Source of the DNA: Lachnospiraceae bacterium
GTDB taxonomy: Bacteria > Bacillota > Clostridia > Lachnospirales > Lachnospiraceae
Assembly: GCA_910575775.1 (NCBI GenBank)
Contig: CAJTEY010000010.1
Location: 62,001 to 126,000, forward strand
DNA length: 64,000 nt
Direction of reading: 5' to 3'
The notes under the pieces were generated by a model. That model saw only the letters and a list, made by a program, of their open reading frames with translations. It ran no database searches and had not been told where the DNA came from. How positions within the stretch are numbered: the first letter of the stretch is position 1; every line of letters begins with the position of its first letter. The position numbers and the translations under genes are program-made. Positions 9,028 to 17,633 of the stretch are shown here, piece after piece.

Positions 9028-9339
9028 AATTCTGATTGAGACGAATGTATTGCAGCACATTCTATTTCAAATATATTCTTTATATTAAGGAAAGATTATA
9101 GCGCAAAGGAACGAAGAGAAGTTTTGTTTAATTTATGTTCTATCTTTGATATAGAGGGGATAGATAGAGGTAAATTAATTTCTGCACTCCAAAACGAGGA
9201 TTTTTTAGATTTTGAAGATTGCTTACAGATGGAGTGCGCCAAGGCATACAATGCAAAATATATTATAACGAGAAATTTATCCGATTATAAAACATCAGAA
9301 ATACAGGCTATTTTGCCACAGGATTATTTAGAGTTGTAA
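9017..9339 (+). pseudogene. decayed PIN-domain (VapC-like) toxin
   Basis: The first 14 codons, from ATG 9017 (MVNRILIETNVLQH), are a PIN-domain N-terminus in which the first acidic metal ligand D is replaced by E. That frame stops at 9088. From about 9061 another frame reads SISNIFFILRKDYSAKERREVL and later DFLDFEDCLQMECA and YIITRNLSDY, the middle and C-terminal PIN motifs, ending at 9339. Together they give about 105 codons against the usual 130-140. About 25-35 codons between the pieces are missing and the reading frame is broken. The catalytic fold cannot form, so this is called a pseudogene. Confidence 0.8.
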
Positions 9340-9412
9340 AAAAATGCAAATAAAAGTGACGTAGACGGTATTGTACACGGACGAATGCAGACAGTTTTAT
9401 TTTGGTATGTGG

Positions 9413-10804
9413 TTACATAGTTTGCAGCATGACCCGCAGTACACAGCATCTTTCCTGTTTATAAATTTCCTGGCCAATCTCGATGTCACCCAGATACTTT
9501 CGCGCCGTGTGACGGATGGAACTCAGGCCAAATCCATGCCCCTCTCCGTTTTTTGCAGTGACAGGCAGCCCGCTCTGGTCATCTGTCACCAGTTCTCCCG
9601 TAAAGCTGTTGGCAATTTCGACTACAAACATATTCTTCATGCGGTAGGAGCAGAGGAAAATATGAGGTGCACAATGGCATTCCCGCTCTATGGACTCAAT
9701 GGCGTTAGAAAGACCGTTATTTAAAATAATGCTGATGTCAAAGGCATTGATCTTACCGTCCGCCGGATAGTGAAAATCACAGGAAAAATCAATTCCCTTT
9801 TCGTCCATTTCTTTTTTGCGCTCTGAGAGAATGACATCTGTCACGGGATTGCCGCTCTGTGTTCCCGATGCGGTTTTCTGCATCTCGCAGGTAAGAGCTT
9901 CCGCATATTTTTCTGCTTCCGCATACTCTCCCTTTGTATAGAGCTGTTTTAGGGTCATCAGGTGATTTCCCATGTCATGACGAAGATTCCGCATATCCTT
10001 GTAGAGTTTCTCTGTTTCTGTGATATGGGATTCCAAATCCTGTATTTGTTTAGAAAATACTTCTCTGCGCTTATCTTCCTCATGCTCCTTTTTCCACTGG
10101 CGGAACACATAAACGGTAGTCAAAATGGTGATATAGCAGATTACAGGATAAAATATCATCAGGAAATCATAAGATGTATAAGTGTCCGACAAATGTTTTC
10201 CAGAATCCCTTACATATGCGTTATTGAGAAACTGGGTGGCACCATATGCATATATACTTGACACAGCAGGTATCAACAGGATTAAAAATTCCCGGGTTTC
10301 CATATTTTCCCGTTTTCTGCCATAGATCCGCAGAAGAAGGCGGACGCATCCGTAGAGCAATAAAAAACCTGTCAAAGCATCCAGGACGCATTCTATCGTG
10401 GAAAAGCAAAACCAGAAAAGTTCCCCTTGATCTTTGAAGAGCAAAATACTAAATCGGAATGTGATATTGACAATATGAATAACAACCCGCCAGGCCTGCC
10501 AGCGCAGGCAGAAGAAGGTAATGGCAAGAAACAGCTTCTGGCTGATATAGGAGCGGTCAACCAGACTCATTGTAAAAAAGGCCATAAAAGCGCCAATTGA
10601 GTAAGCAGCCACGGAAGGGATGAATAAGGGCATGTAGTTTAAAATGATCATGGTACAGAAGTATACGATTCCAATTTTCCATACTCTTGACTTTGGCGGG
10701 AAAAAAGGTTTTATCCAGTATACCAGACAGTAAGCCGACAGCAGCGTGGTACTAAGGAAATAAAGTTCGGATGATATTTTATAGTATAGCTCAAAATCGT
10801 TCAC
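9413..10804 (-). CDS. GHKL sensor histidine kinase (AgrC/LytS-like)
   Basis: A 463-residue membrane sensor kinase. Residues 1-235 contain about six to seven hydrophobic helices. A coiled-coil linker follows, then the phosphoacceptor region NLRHDMGNHLMTLKQLY (His near 280) and a GHKL ATPase domain with an N-box (ILNNGLSNAIESIE) and a Gly-rich GHGFGLSSIRHTARKY. It likely phosphorylates the LytTR regulator encoded just upstream. The start is GTG at 10804, whose GTGA overlaps the TGA stop of the regulator, so the genes are translationally coupled. The signal is unknown; no AgrB/AgrD peptide genes are adjacent. Confidence 0.85.
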   Translation of the reverse strand: MNDFELYYKISSELYFLSTTLLSAYCLVYWIKPFFPPKSRVWKIGIVYFCTMIILNYMPLFIPSVAAYSIGAFMAFFTMSLVDRSYISQKLFLAITFFCLRWQAWRVVIHIVNITFRFSILLFKDQGELFWFCFSTIECVLDALTGFLLLYGCVRLLLRIYGRKRENMETREFLILLIPAVSSIYAYGATQFLNNAYVRDSGKHLSDTYTSYDFLMIFYPVICYITILTTVYVFRQWKKEHEEDKRREVFSKQIQDLESHITETEKLYKDMRNLRHDMGNHLMTLKQLYTKGEYAEAEKYAEALTCEMQKTASGTQSGNPVTDVILSERKKEMDEKGIDFSCDFHYPADGKINAFDISIILNNGLSNAIESIERECHCAPHIFLCSYRMKNMFVVEIANSFTGELVTDDQSGLPVTAKNGEGHGFGLSSIRHTARKYLGDIEIGQEIYKQERCCVLRVMLQTM

Positions 10805-11607
10805 TTATCGGCTCCTTTGCTTCGGTTTCGGTTGATATACTGCATATATTGCTTCACAAACCCGGCAAACTGTTTTTTAGATACAGGAACAGATCCCTTT
10901 TCCAGCCAGACTGTAGTTGCATTATATCTTTCCACATATTTCAGATTTACCAGATAAGCCCGGTGGGTGCGGTAAAAGTCCATTCCAGTCTGCCTGCAAA
11001 GATCTGTCAGTTTTCCGTAGTATTCGATTTCGCCGTTTGTGGTGTGCAGTATGATCTTTCGGTTAAATACTTCCGCGTAAATGATATCTGCAAGCAGTAC
11101 CTTAGTGGAAAGGCTGCCCCGCTTGACGAGAATTGCCAAAGGCTGGGTCTGATCCTTTCGCTGGTTTTCATCTGCCGGATATCGAGTCTGTTCCTGCTGC
11201 GTTGGAATCTGGGTTTTTTCCTGTTTATTATATTGTTGTAATGCTTTGTCGAGTACCTCACCCAGCTTTTCGTCTTCAAAAGGTTTTACCAGATAATGAA
11301 AAGCGTTTACATCGAAAGCTTCGTAGACATATTCCGATAATGCTGTCACAAATATCAGGATCATATCCTGATTTTTACGACGCAGTTCTCTGGCGGTCTG
11401 CATCCCGTTTTTGCCAGGCATCTGGATATCCAGAAAAAGAATGTCAGGGATTTTCTCATCAGGCAGGGCAAGCAGTCCGTCTCCTGTTTCAAGGTCGTAA
11501 ATCTGACAAATAAATTCGGAATTTTTACAATGTTTATCAATTTTTTGCCGCAGTATATCACGCACGCCTTTTTCATCGTCACATATTGCAATTTTTACTG
11601 TTTTCAT
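10801..11607 (-). CDS. LytTR-family response regulator (AgrA/LytR-like)
   Basis: A 268-residue regulator. Residues 1-120 form a CheY-like receiver with acidic pocket CDDE and phospho-acceptor Asp in LFLDIQMPGKNGM. The C-terminal 100 residues are a LytTR DNA-binding domain (IIYAEVFNRKIILHTTNGE, FYRTHRAYLVNLKYVERY). A Gln/Lys-rich linker joins them. The start at 11607 has GGAGAAAAG upstream and the expected MKTVKIAICDDE beginning. It forms a two-component system with the GHKL kinase that follows, with which it shares a 4-nt stop/start overlap. Targets are not evident. Confidence 0.88.
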   Translation of the reverse strand: MKTVKIAICDDEKGVRDILRQKIDKHCKNSEFICQIYDLETGDGLLALPDEKIPDILFLDIQMPGKNGMQTARELRRKNQDMILIFVTALSEYVYEAFDVNAFHYLVKPFEDEKLGEVLDKALQQYNKQEKTQIPTQQEQTRYPADENQRKDQTQPLAILVKRGSLSTKVLLADIIYAEVFNRKIILHTTNGEIEYYGKLTDLCRQTGMDFYRTHRAYLVNLKYVERYNATTVWLEKGSVPVSKKQFAGFVKQYMQYINRNRSKGADK

Positions 11608-11880
11608 GTGCTTTTCTCCATTTATCATAAAATAAGTATACATGATATTTCCTAAAATGCCCCTTCTTTTCCAAAAAAATGTTGTGAATGGCCCAAATTT
11701 TGATGTCAAAGAAAAATTCGGCGGATGAGAAGTAATGCCGTCGGGTTTTTATAAGCATGTAAGCAGGATTTACCTGTGTATTTTTACACATTTTCTGCAA
11801 TATATGTTACACTGAATCTGTATATAGAACGTCCTTGAGAGGCGGACGTAATTTTTAAAAGAGTGTAAAGGGTAAAAGAA

Positions 11881-12228
11881 ATGGCTGATATGGATGATGG
11901 AAAAGTAATTTTGAAGAAGATTGTGATTGCGGATACAGAGGAGGAAGATACAATATCCAGGAAAGAAGCGGCGGCGCCCGCTCTTTCGGAAGATGTCAGA
12001 ATGCTGGTCACAAGCATGATTCATCAGGATGGAAAGGCTTTCGCAAGAGTTTCTTTTCTGCGGGACAGGGACTGGGCGGAAGGGATTGTGCCGGGCGGCC
12101 GGATTGAAAAATCGGAAGGGTTCAGCGGGGAAGAGATTGAGAAGCTGGAGGCCTATCTTGCAGGAGAGCAGGAGATGATTTTGCAGCAGGCAAAGGGCGT
12201 AAATCCCATTAGAAATTTATTTCGCTAA
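11881..12228 (+). CDS. hypothetical small acidic protein
   Basis: A 115-residue soluble protein that I do not recognise. The N-terminus is acidic (ADMDDGKVILKKIVIADTEEEDTISRKEAA). The middle reads like a compact fold (MLVTSMIHQDGKAFARVSFLRDRDWAEGIVPGGRIEKSEG). The C-terminus is helical. A GTAAAGGG sequence precedes the ATG by 8 nt. It is followed 51 nt later by the MgtC-like gene on the same strand, so the two may share a transcript. It lies 273 nt from the divergent response regulator, a gap in which no other gene was seen. Confidence 0.6.
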   Translation: MADMDDGKVILKKIVIADTEEEDTISRKEAAAPALSEDVRMLVTSMIHQDGKAFARVSFLRDRDWAEGIVPGGRIEKSEGFSGEEIEKLEAYLAGEQEMILQQAKGVNPIRNLFR

Positions 12229-12279
12229 GAGCCGCCTGCTGATGGGTGCGGATTGAATGACAGCATGGAGGAAATACAT

Positions 12280-12957
12280 ATGATATTCGGGGATTTTTCT
12301 GATTGGACAACACAGAATCTTATCATAAGAATCATTGTGTCGATGATTCTTGGCGGTATTATTGGTCTGGACCGGGGAATGAAACACCGGGGCGCTGGCA
12401 CGAAGACGATGACTGTAGTCTGTCTGGGAGCCACGTTGGTGATGTTGACGGAACAGTATATCCAGATCCATTTTTCGGGTCTTGCCAATATGGATCGAAT
12501 GGCGGCGCAGGTCATAAGCGGCGTCGGTTTTCTCGGGGTAGGTACGATTATCATTTCAAACCACCGGGTGAGGGGATTAACGACAGCGGCTACTCTCTGG
12601 GCCAGCGCCACGATCGGGCTGGCAGTAGGAATCGGATTTGTGGAAGGCGGCGTTCTGATTACTCTCGTCATGCTGTTTTCCCTGCATGTGCTTCCCTTTG
12701 TGGAGCGTTTTGCCACCAGAAACTCCCGCTATTGCAATGTTATCATTGATCTGGAGGAAAGCCGGTATCTGCATGTGATTATCCAGGATTTGAAAGCGGC
12801 TGATATTTCTGTGGATTCTATGGAGATCAGCACTTCCAAAATTGGGGACAGTATTTCGGCATATTTGATCCTGCATACCAAAAAAGCCATAGAAAAAACG
12901 GAAATTTATGAAATTATCACAAAGTCGGACAAGGTGGAGTCGGTGGATTTTTTGTGA
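12280..12957 (+). CDS. MgtC/SapB family membrane protein
   Basis: A 225-residue protein. Residues 10-145 carry the four to five transmembrane helices of the MgtC/SapB family, with the signature GGIIGLDRGMKHRGAGTKTM, then LVMLTEQY and GVGFLGVGTII. The C-terminal 80 residues form a cytoplasmic ACT-like domain (VIIDLEESRYLHVIIQDL). MgtC proteins of pathogens inhibit the F-type ATP synthase and help survival in low magnesium; the role in a commensal is inferred only. Start: ATG at 12280 has GGAGG 7 nt upstream, while an upstream TTG is disregarded. Its TGA directly abuts the stop of the convergent gene. Confidence 0.85.
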   Translation: MIFGDFSDWTTQNLIIRIIVSMILGGIIGLDRGMKHRGAGTKTMTVVCLGATLVMLTEQYIQIHFSGLANMDRMAAQVISGVGFLGVGTIIISNHRVRGLTTAATLWASATIGLAVGIGFVEGGVLITLVMLFSLHVLPFVERFATRNSRYCNVIIDLEESRYLHVIIQDLKAADISVDSMEISTSKIGDSISAYLILHTKKAIEKTEIYEIITKSDKVESVDFL

Positions 12958-13710
12958 TCAACGTATTATCAGCCCCACCGGGCAATGATCAGATCCCATC
13001 ACTTCACTGTAAATCATGGCATCTTCCAGTCTGTCTTTCAGGGATGCGGAGGTGAGGAAGTAATCGATACGCCATCCTGCATTTTTTGCCCGCGCGCTGA
13101 AGCGGTAAGACCACCACGAATAAACGCCTTCCCGATCGGGATAAAAATGGCGGAAAGTGTCAATAAATCCTGCTTCGACAAGAGCCGTGAATTTCCCGCG
13201 CTCCTCGTCCGTGAATCCGGCATTTTTACGGTTGGATTTGGGATTCTTTAAGTCGATTTCTTTATGTGCCACATTCAGGTCGCCGCAGAAGATGACAGGT
13301 TTGGTCTCTTCCAGTTTTTTCAGATAGGATAGAAAATCATCCTCCCATTTCATGCGGTAATCCAGGCGCGCCAGTTCATTTTGGGAATTGGGCGTATAAA
13401 CGGTAACAAAATAGAAGTCTGGATATTCCAAGGTAAGCACGCGGCCCTCATGGTCATGCTCTTCCATACCAATGCCGCAAGTGACCCGAAGGGCTTCCTC
13501 CTTTGCAAAAATAGCGGTGCCGGAGTAGCCTTTCTTTTCGGCATAATTCCAGTATTGATGATAACCCGGCAGTTCGAGGTCAATCTGCCCCGCCTGCAGC
13601 TTGGTTTCCTGTAAGCAGAAAATATCCGCGTTCGCCTCCTTGAAAAAATCTAAAAAACCCTTTCCCACGCAGGCTCTTAATCCGTTCACATTCCAGGAAA
13701 TAAATTTCAT
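12958..13710 (-). CDS. exoA: exodeoxyribonuclease III (AP endonuclease)
   Basis: A 250-residue DNA repair enzyme of the Xth/ExoA family, which cleaves DNA 5' of abasic sites and removes 3' blocking groups. Motifs in order: SWNVNGLRA at the N-terminus, LQETKL (metal-binding Glu), [14 protein letters not shown] (catalytic Asp and Asn), [10 protein letters not shown] and GSDHCPVGL (catalytic His). The length fits the family (about 250). The gene stands alone on the minus strand. Its stop abuts the mgtC stop (TGATCA), so there is no room for a terminator between them. Confidence 0.95.
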   Translation of the reverse strand: MKFISWNVNGLRACVGKGFLDFFKEANADIFCLQETKLQAGQIDLELPGYHQYWNYAEKKGYSGTAIFAKEEALRVTCGIGMEEHDHEGRVLTLEYPDFYFVTVYTPNSQNELARLDYRMKWEDDFLSYLKKLEETKPVIFCGDLNVAHKEIDLKNPKSNRKNAGFTDEERGKFTALVEAGFIDTFRHFYPDREGVYSWWSYRFSARAKNAGWRIDYFLTSASLKDRLEDAMIYSEVMGSDHCPVGLIIR

Positions 13711-13747
13711 TGTCTGTCCGATTCCTTTCTGTTGTAATATATGATTG

Positions 13748-14806
13748 TTAATTTTTGTAGTATTTTAGGATTTCCTTCTCCACAATCTCATCCGATAATG
13801 CGCGCATACCGTCCAGCCGCTCTTCATAATTTTCTTCTGTCAGCCGCTCTTCTCCCTTGGCAAGTTTATCATAAACCCAATAATTGATATCCTTCGAGAA
13901 GTGGATCATGTCCATATAAAGATCCAGATTCGTAATGATCTCTTTGGCATCCTGGTAATAATAAATTTCCACATTATCGTAGGAAAGAAGCGCTTTTACA
14001 GTCTGTTTTTCATTATAGATTACGGAATCAAGTTCTCCCGTCCGATAGGCGTTATCCCACCAGAGCATAGAGTAGGGGGAGAAGAAAAATTTGAATGTAG
14101 TGTCCGGGTGGGCCTCCACCGTTTCTGTGAGAAGGGCAATATTTTTTGCGAGTGCTTCCGCGTTTACAGTTTCCGCCTGCATCTTTGCAACAGAAGGTTT
14201 TCTGGCATACATACCCGTGGCCAGATCCGCTCCGAAATATTTCCACTGTGCCCAGTTGTAGGAATCGCCCTCGTCATAGTCCCCGATAAAGGAGAAGGCC
14301 AGCATATAAGGCAGTTTTTCCATCAGCACGTCTTTGTTCAAGGTATATTGATAATCATTGAAATGGTTCTTGTCATAGAGATACATCGGACAGCCCGTGG
14401 AAACATAGGTGGGTTCGTCGCTGGCGGAGAGGGAGGAAGGATCTATGTTGTAAAAGATATAGTCTATCTCATGGTTCTCGTAAGCGATATCCAAAAGCAC
14501 CTTCAAATCTGCTGTGGCGCCGTAGGAACGGATTGCTTTGATGGTCTGGCAGTCAAAACCCTCGTCAAACCAGCCATTGTTATAATTTTCACAAACAGAG
14601 GAACCCACGATCAGCGCATTGTAATCAAAGTTTCTGAGAGTGCCTACACACTGGTATTCCTTGTCCGTCAGTACTGCCTTTAGTCCGGGCAGGGGTTTGT
14701 GATATTGATAAAACGGGTCAAAAAGAACAACCGTGCCGATGACTGCCGCGAGCAGAATAAGCGCTCTTATAAAAAATGATCGGATAAATTTTTTGTCTGA
14801 ACTCAT
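13748..14806 (-). CDS. SGNH-fold membrane-anchored partner of MBOAT acyltransferase
   Basis: A 352-residue protein with one N-terminal membrane anchor (residues 10-30) and an extracytoplasmic domain. [11 protein letters not shown] carries a Ser in a GDSL-like position and [12 protein letters not shown] resembles the C-terminal Asp-x-x-His block, so an SGNH hydrolase/acyltransferase fold of the AlgX/AlgJ/DltD kind is inferred. Such proteins accept acyl groups relayed by an MBOAT membrane enzyme and attach them to a surface polysaccharide. The MBOAT gene lies 39 nt upstream in the same operon, which supports this. The glycan acceptor is unknown. Confidence 0.7.
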   Translation of the reverse strand: MSSDKKFIRSFFIRALILLAAVIGTVVLFDPFYQYHKPLPGLKAVLTDKEYQCVGTLRNFDYNALIVGSSVCENYNNGWFDEGFDCQTIKAIRSYGATADLKVLLDIAYENHEIDYIFYNIDPSSLSASDEPTYVSTGCPMYLYDKNHFNDYQYTLNKDVLMEKLPYMLAFSFIGDYDEGDSYNWAQWKYFGADLATGMYARKPSVAKMQAETVNAEALAKNIALLTETVEAHPDTTFKFFFSPYSMLWWDNAYRTGELDSVIYNEKQTVKALLSYDNVEIYYYQDAKEIITNLDLYMDMIHFSKDINYWVYDKLAKGEERLTEENYEERLDGMRALSDEIVEKEILKYYKN

Positions 14807-14845
14807 TTTTATGCCTTTCTATGGTCTGGCCGTGGCAGACTGCTG

Positions 14846-16354
14846 CTAAAAATTGAAGTATAAAAAGGTACTCACCTGGGACAGGGAAATCACGCACCAG
14901 ATAAATAAAATGCTGACTGCCCAGCATCTGCCGGAGGTCAGTTCGTTGTAAGTAGCGCGTTCATAGGCATTTTTGTGGAAAATCAGATAAAATGCCAGAA
15001 CAAACAGGAGAAGCATTACGAATAGGTAAAGGTAATTCACTGCTGTCGCAGCGGTCAGCTCCAGAGCCTGTCTCAGCACATATATTTCTGAAATGTCAAG
15101 CTGGGCTGCAATCTCGAAAAGTTTCCCGTTCCATTGTAAGGACAGGAGATTCTTAAAGAGCTGTCCCGCCGCCAGCATACTGCTGCTCCTGAAAAAGAAG
15201 AGCGAGAGATTAAAAAGCGTAAAGGTAACGATCCATCCAAGAGGCGCGGGAATGTGAAAGCGGGAAGGACGTTTTTCTTCCCTGCCGCGAATGCCCACAA
15301 TACCAAGGCTGTCCAATACCACAAGCAGTCCCTGCATTGCGCCCCAGGCCACATAAGTCCATGCGGCCCCGTGCCAGAGTCCGCTCAGCAGAAAGACAAG
15401 AAATGTGTTGATGAGCATGCGTGCCTTTCCCTTCCGGCTGCCTCCCAGCGGAATATATACATAAGTGATGAAAAACCGCGACAGCGTAATGTGCCATCTC
15501 TGCCAAAATTCTTTGATACTGCAGGAACGGTAGGGGGAATCGAAGTTTAAGGGCAGTTCCACATGGAACATTCTGCCCAGGCCGATTGCCATATCGGAGT
15601 AGCCGCTGAAATCAAAGTACAGTTCAAAACTGTAAGCGAGAATCACAATAACGGTGGACACTGCATCCAGTGAAAAAGTCTGCGCAAAGCCAAAGTTTGC
15701 CATCAAACCAAAGGTGTCCGCCAGCAGCACTTTCTTGGCAAGTCCCAGAACAAACAGATAAATGCCCCGGGAGAAGGAGGCACTGTCAAAACGGCGGTTC
15801 GCCGGGTCTTCAAACTGTGGAATGATTTCACTGTGAAGCACAATGGGTCCTGCAATCAACTGTGGGAAAAAGGTCACAAAAGTCAGATAGCTGATAAAAT
15901 CGTAGTGCCTGCATCTGCCGAGAGCCCGGTCAATGATGAAAGACATCTGCTGGAAGGTAAAGAAACTGATACCCAGGGGCAGCAGAATATGTTTTAAATT
16001 AAAATCCGCGTGAAAGGCCAGGTTAATATTTTCGATAAAGAAGTCATAATATTTGAAATAAAATAAAATGCCAAGGTTCAGAACTAGCCCTGCCAGAAGG
16101 CCGATTTTACCGAATGTCTTGGGAAGCTGCTTTTTCTGTGCCCATGAAAGGGCGAGACTCAACAGATAGTTCAGCCCGATACTGCACAGGATGATGGCCA
16201 GATAACTGACATTGAAATAGGCGTAAAACCACAGGGACATGGCGGACAGAAAGAAGCTTGCCAGCTTATAGCGTCCGAGTCTGTTCAGGCCGTACCACCC
16301 GATCAGCGCAATGGGAAGAAATATGAAAATAAAAATATAGGAATTAAACAGCAT
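14846..16354 (-). CDS. MBOAT family membrane O-acyltransferase (AlgI/DltB-like)
   Basis: A roughly 502-residue polytopic membrane protein. Family signatures include LFNSYIFIFIFLPI at the start, GISFFTFQQMSFIID, FPQLIAGPIV, FDFSGYSDMAIGLG, FWQRWHITLSRFF and the invariant-His motif GLWHGAAWTYVAWG. It would move acetyl or other acyl groups across the membrane to modify a surface polysaccharide with the SGNH partner downstream. The frame extends to 16522 from a TTG, but that start would overlap the divergent gene's ribosome binding site. MLFNSYIF at 16354 is the usual family start, with GAGAGGA somewhat far upstream. Confidence 0.88.
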   Translation of the reverse strand: MLFNSYIFIFIFLPIALIGWYGLNRLGRYKLASFFLSAMSLWFYAYFNVSYLAIILCSIGLNYLLSLALSWAQKKQLPKTFGKIGLLAGLVLNLGILFYFKYYDFFIENINLAFHADFNLKHILLPLGISFFTFQQMSFIIDRALGRCRHYDFISYLTFVTFFPQLIAGPIVLHSEIIPQFEDPANRRFDSASFSRGIYLFVLGLAKKVLLADTFGLMANFGFAQTFSLDAVSTVIVILAYSFELYFDFSGYSDMAIGLGRMFHVELPLNFDSPYRSCSIKEFWQRWHITLSRFFITYVYIPLGGSRKGKARMLINTFLVFLLSGLWHGAAWTYVAWGAMQGLLVVLDSLGIVGIRGREEKRPSRFHIPAPLGWIVTFTLFNLSLFFFRSSSMLAAGQLFKNLLSLQWNGKLFEIAAQLDISEIYVLRQALELTAATAVNYLYLFVMLLLFVLAFYLIFHKNAYERATYNELTSGRCWAVSILFIWCVISLSQVSTFLYFNF

Positions 16355-16421
16355 ATAGTTACAAAATTCCTCTCTTGAAAATACATAATTTAGTAAATAC
16401 AGGTAAAAAATAAGAGTGCAC

Positions 16422-16456
16422 AACAGGGCAGTCCCTGTTTCTGCTATAGTATAGCA
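16422..16456. promoter_or_regulatory. two adjacent palindromes in a divergent promoter region
   Basis: AACAGGG-CAGT-CCCTGTT (16422-16439) and TGCTATA-G-TATAGCA (16442-16456) are perfect inverted repeats separated by 2 nt. The second overlaps the -10 box of the MBOAT promoter. They are good candidates for operators that control the acylation genes and perhaps the divergent lipoprotein. Confidence 0.55.
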
Positions 16457-16476
16457 AATCCGGCTTAGGCTTACAA
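16448..16476 (-). promoter_or_regulatory. sigma-A-type promoter of the MBOAT operon
   Basis: On the minus strand TTGTAA (16471-16476) and TATACT (16448-16453) are separated by exactly 17 nt. Transcription would start near 16441, giving a leader of about 87 nt before the MBOAT ATG at 16354. Confidence 0.6.
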
Positions 16477-16521
16477 GTCGGGGCATTGTCATGGCCCCGG
16501 AAATAAGAAACGGAGGATTCA

Positions 16522-17169
16522 ATGAAAAATAGTATGCGTAAAATAAAGATAATCATGTTAATCTGCAGTTTTTTTCTTTTAAGCAGCTGTGGAGAGGAAA
16601 CTCTTTCGGAAGAAGATCTGGTAGACGGCCGGACAATCGGTGCGGAGCAGGGAGTGGAGGATGTGGAGGCTGGAAATTTTCCCCTTTTTTGGGAAGCTGC
16701 GAATCAAGGAGAAGGAAATTTTTATACATTGCCTGAATTAGAAGGGGAGGTGAAAGAGCTTCTCGGGGATAATTATTGGCCGGAAGTTAATCTGTCTGCG
16801 GCAGAATTGGAAAAGCTGACAGGAATCACGGAGGATATGTATGTAGATTTTCTGGCGGAGAGGCAGATTCTTGACGCGCATATAGATACTCTGATTATCA
16901 TTCACGCGAAAGATGATTATGTGGGAACAATTGAGCAGGCTATTGAGACTTACCGCAGCGGCCTCATAGAGCAGAACAAAAATTATCCGCAAAATCTGAG
17001 TAAAGCACGGGCTTCCCGCATTGAGACGATTAATGACTATATTTGTTTCGTTCAGCTGGGGGCGGACACTACCGCGCTGGCAGACCGGGGAAATGAAGCG
17101 GTGATGGCACATTGCCTGGAGGAGAATGAGAAGGCGCTGTATGTGTTAGAACAGGCAATTTTGCAGTAA
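16522..17169 (+). CDS. DUF4358 domain lipoprotein
   Basis: A 215-residue secreted lipoprotein. It has a positively charged start, a hydrophobic stretch (IIMLICSFFLL) and a lipobox LSSC with Cys at residue 23. The mature part has the DUF4358 pattern: acidic linker, LSAAELEKLTGITEDMYVDFLAE, then IIIHAKDDYVGTIEQAIETYR. I recall DUF4358 lipoproteins being encoded next to MBOAT/SGNH acylation genes in Lachnospiraceae, as here where they are divergent. A role in surface glycan modification is inferred. GGAGG is 7 nt before the ATG. Confidence 0.8.
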   Translation: MKNSMRKIKIIMLICSFFLLSSCGEETLSEEDLVDGRTIGAEQGVEDVEAGNFPLFWEAANQGEGNFYTLPELEGEVKELLGDNYWPEVNLSAAELEKLTGITEDMYVDFLAERQILDAHIDTLIIIHAKDDYVGTIEQAIETYRSGLIEQNKNYPQNLSKARASRIETINDYICFVQLGADTTALADRGNEAVMAHCLEENEKALYVLEQAILQ

Positions 17170-17230
17170 TTTTTTGATTTAAAATCCGGCGTACACAGTC
17201 ACTATTTGTTGTTTTGTGTCTGTCGGGTTC

Positions 17231-17259
17231 TTGTCTGCCTGTCTTGAATGTCATATAAT
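17231..17259 (+). promoter_or_regulatory. promoter upstream of the glycan operon
   Basis: TTGTCT (17231-17236) and TATAAT (17254-17259) are spaced by 17 nt. The first downstream reading frame is the broken GNAT gene at 17325, followed after 40 nt by the aldolase gene, so this promoter may now drive the seven-gene operon. Confidence 0.6.
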
Positions 17260-17324
17260 GACAGAGAGAACAGGCTGGCTGCAGCGGACGGATTTGCCGG
17301 CAATGGAAAGAGGGGAGCAAATTC

Positions 17325-17593
17325 ATGGACATACAGTACATAAAATTGACCGAAAAAGAACTGGATACTTTCATAGAAATGAGAATCTGCCAGCTACGGG
17401 AGGAAGGTGCAACTATACTTCTGGCGAATACCGCAGACAGGGCATTGCGAAAGCTCTGCTGACGCGTGTGGTGGAGGAAGTGAGGGTGTATGGCTGCAGT
17501 TGTGTGCAGATTACGGCCTCGGATATGGGAGTGCTGTTGTACACGGATTTCGGGTTTGTAAAGAACGGAAACTTTATGCAGTATAGGTTCTGA
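17325..17593 (+). pseudogene. GNAT acetyltransferase remnant (internal deletion and frameshift)
   Basis: From ATG 17325 (GAGGGGAGCAA upstream) the frame reads MDIQYIKLTEKELDTFIEMR, a GNAT N-terminus, and continues to a stop near 17461. A second frame, in phase from about 17411, reads NYTSGEYRRQGIAKALLTRV and ITASDMGVLLYTDFGF, the acetyl-CoA loop and C-terminus of the same family, ending at 17593. Roughly 45-50 residues of the central beta-sheet are absent and the halves are out of frame. Intact relatives are about 150 residues. It sits between a promoter and the aldolase gene. Confidence 0.8.
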
Positions 17594-17633
17594 AAGCAGG
17601 TATTGATAAAAAAAAGAAAGAACGGAGAATTAT

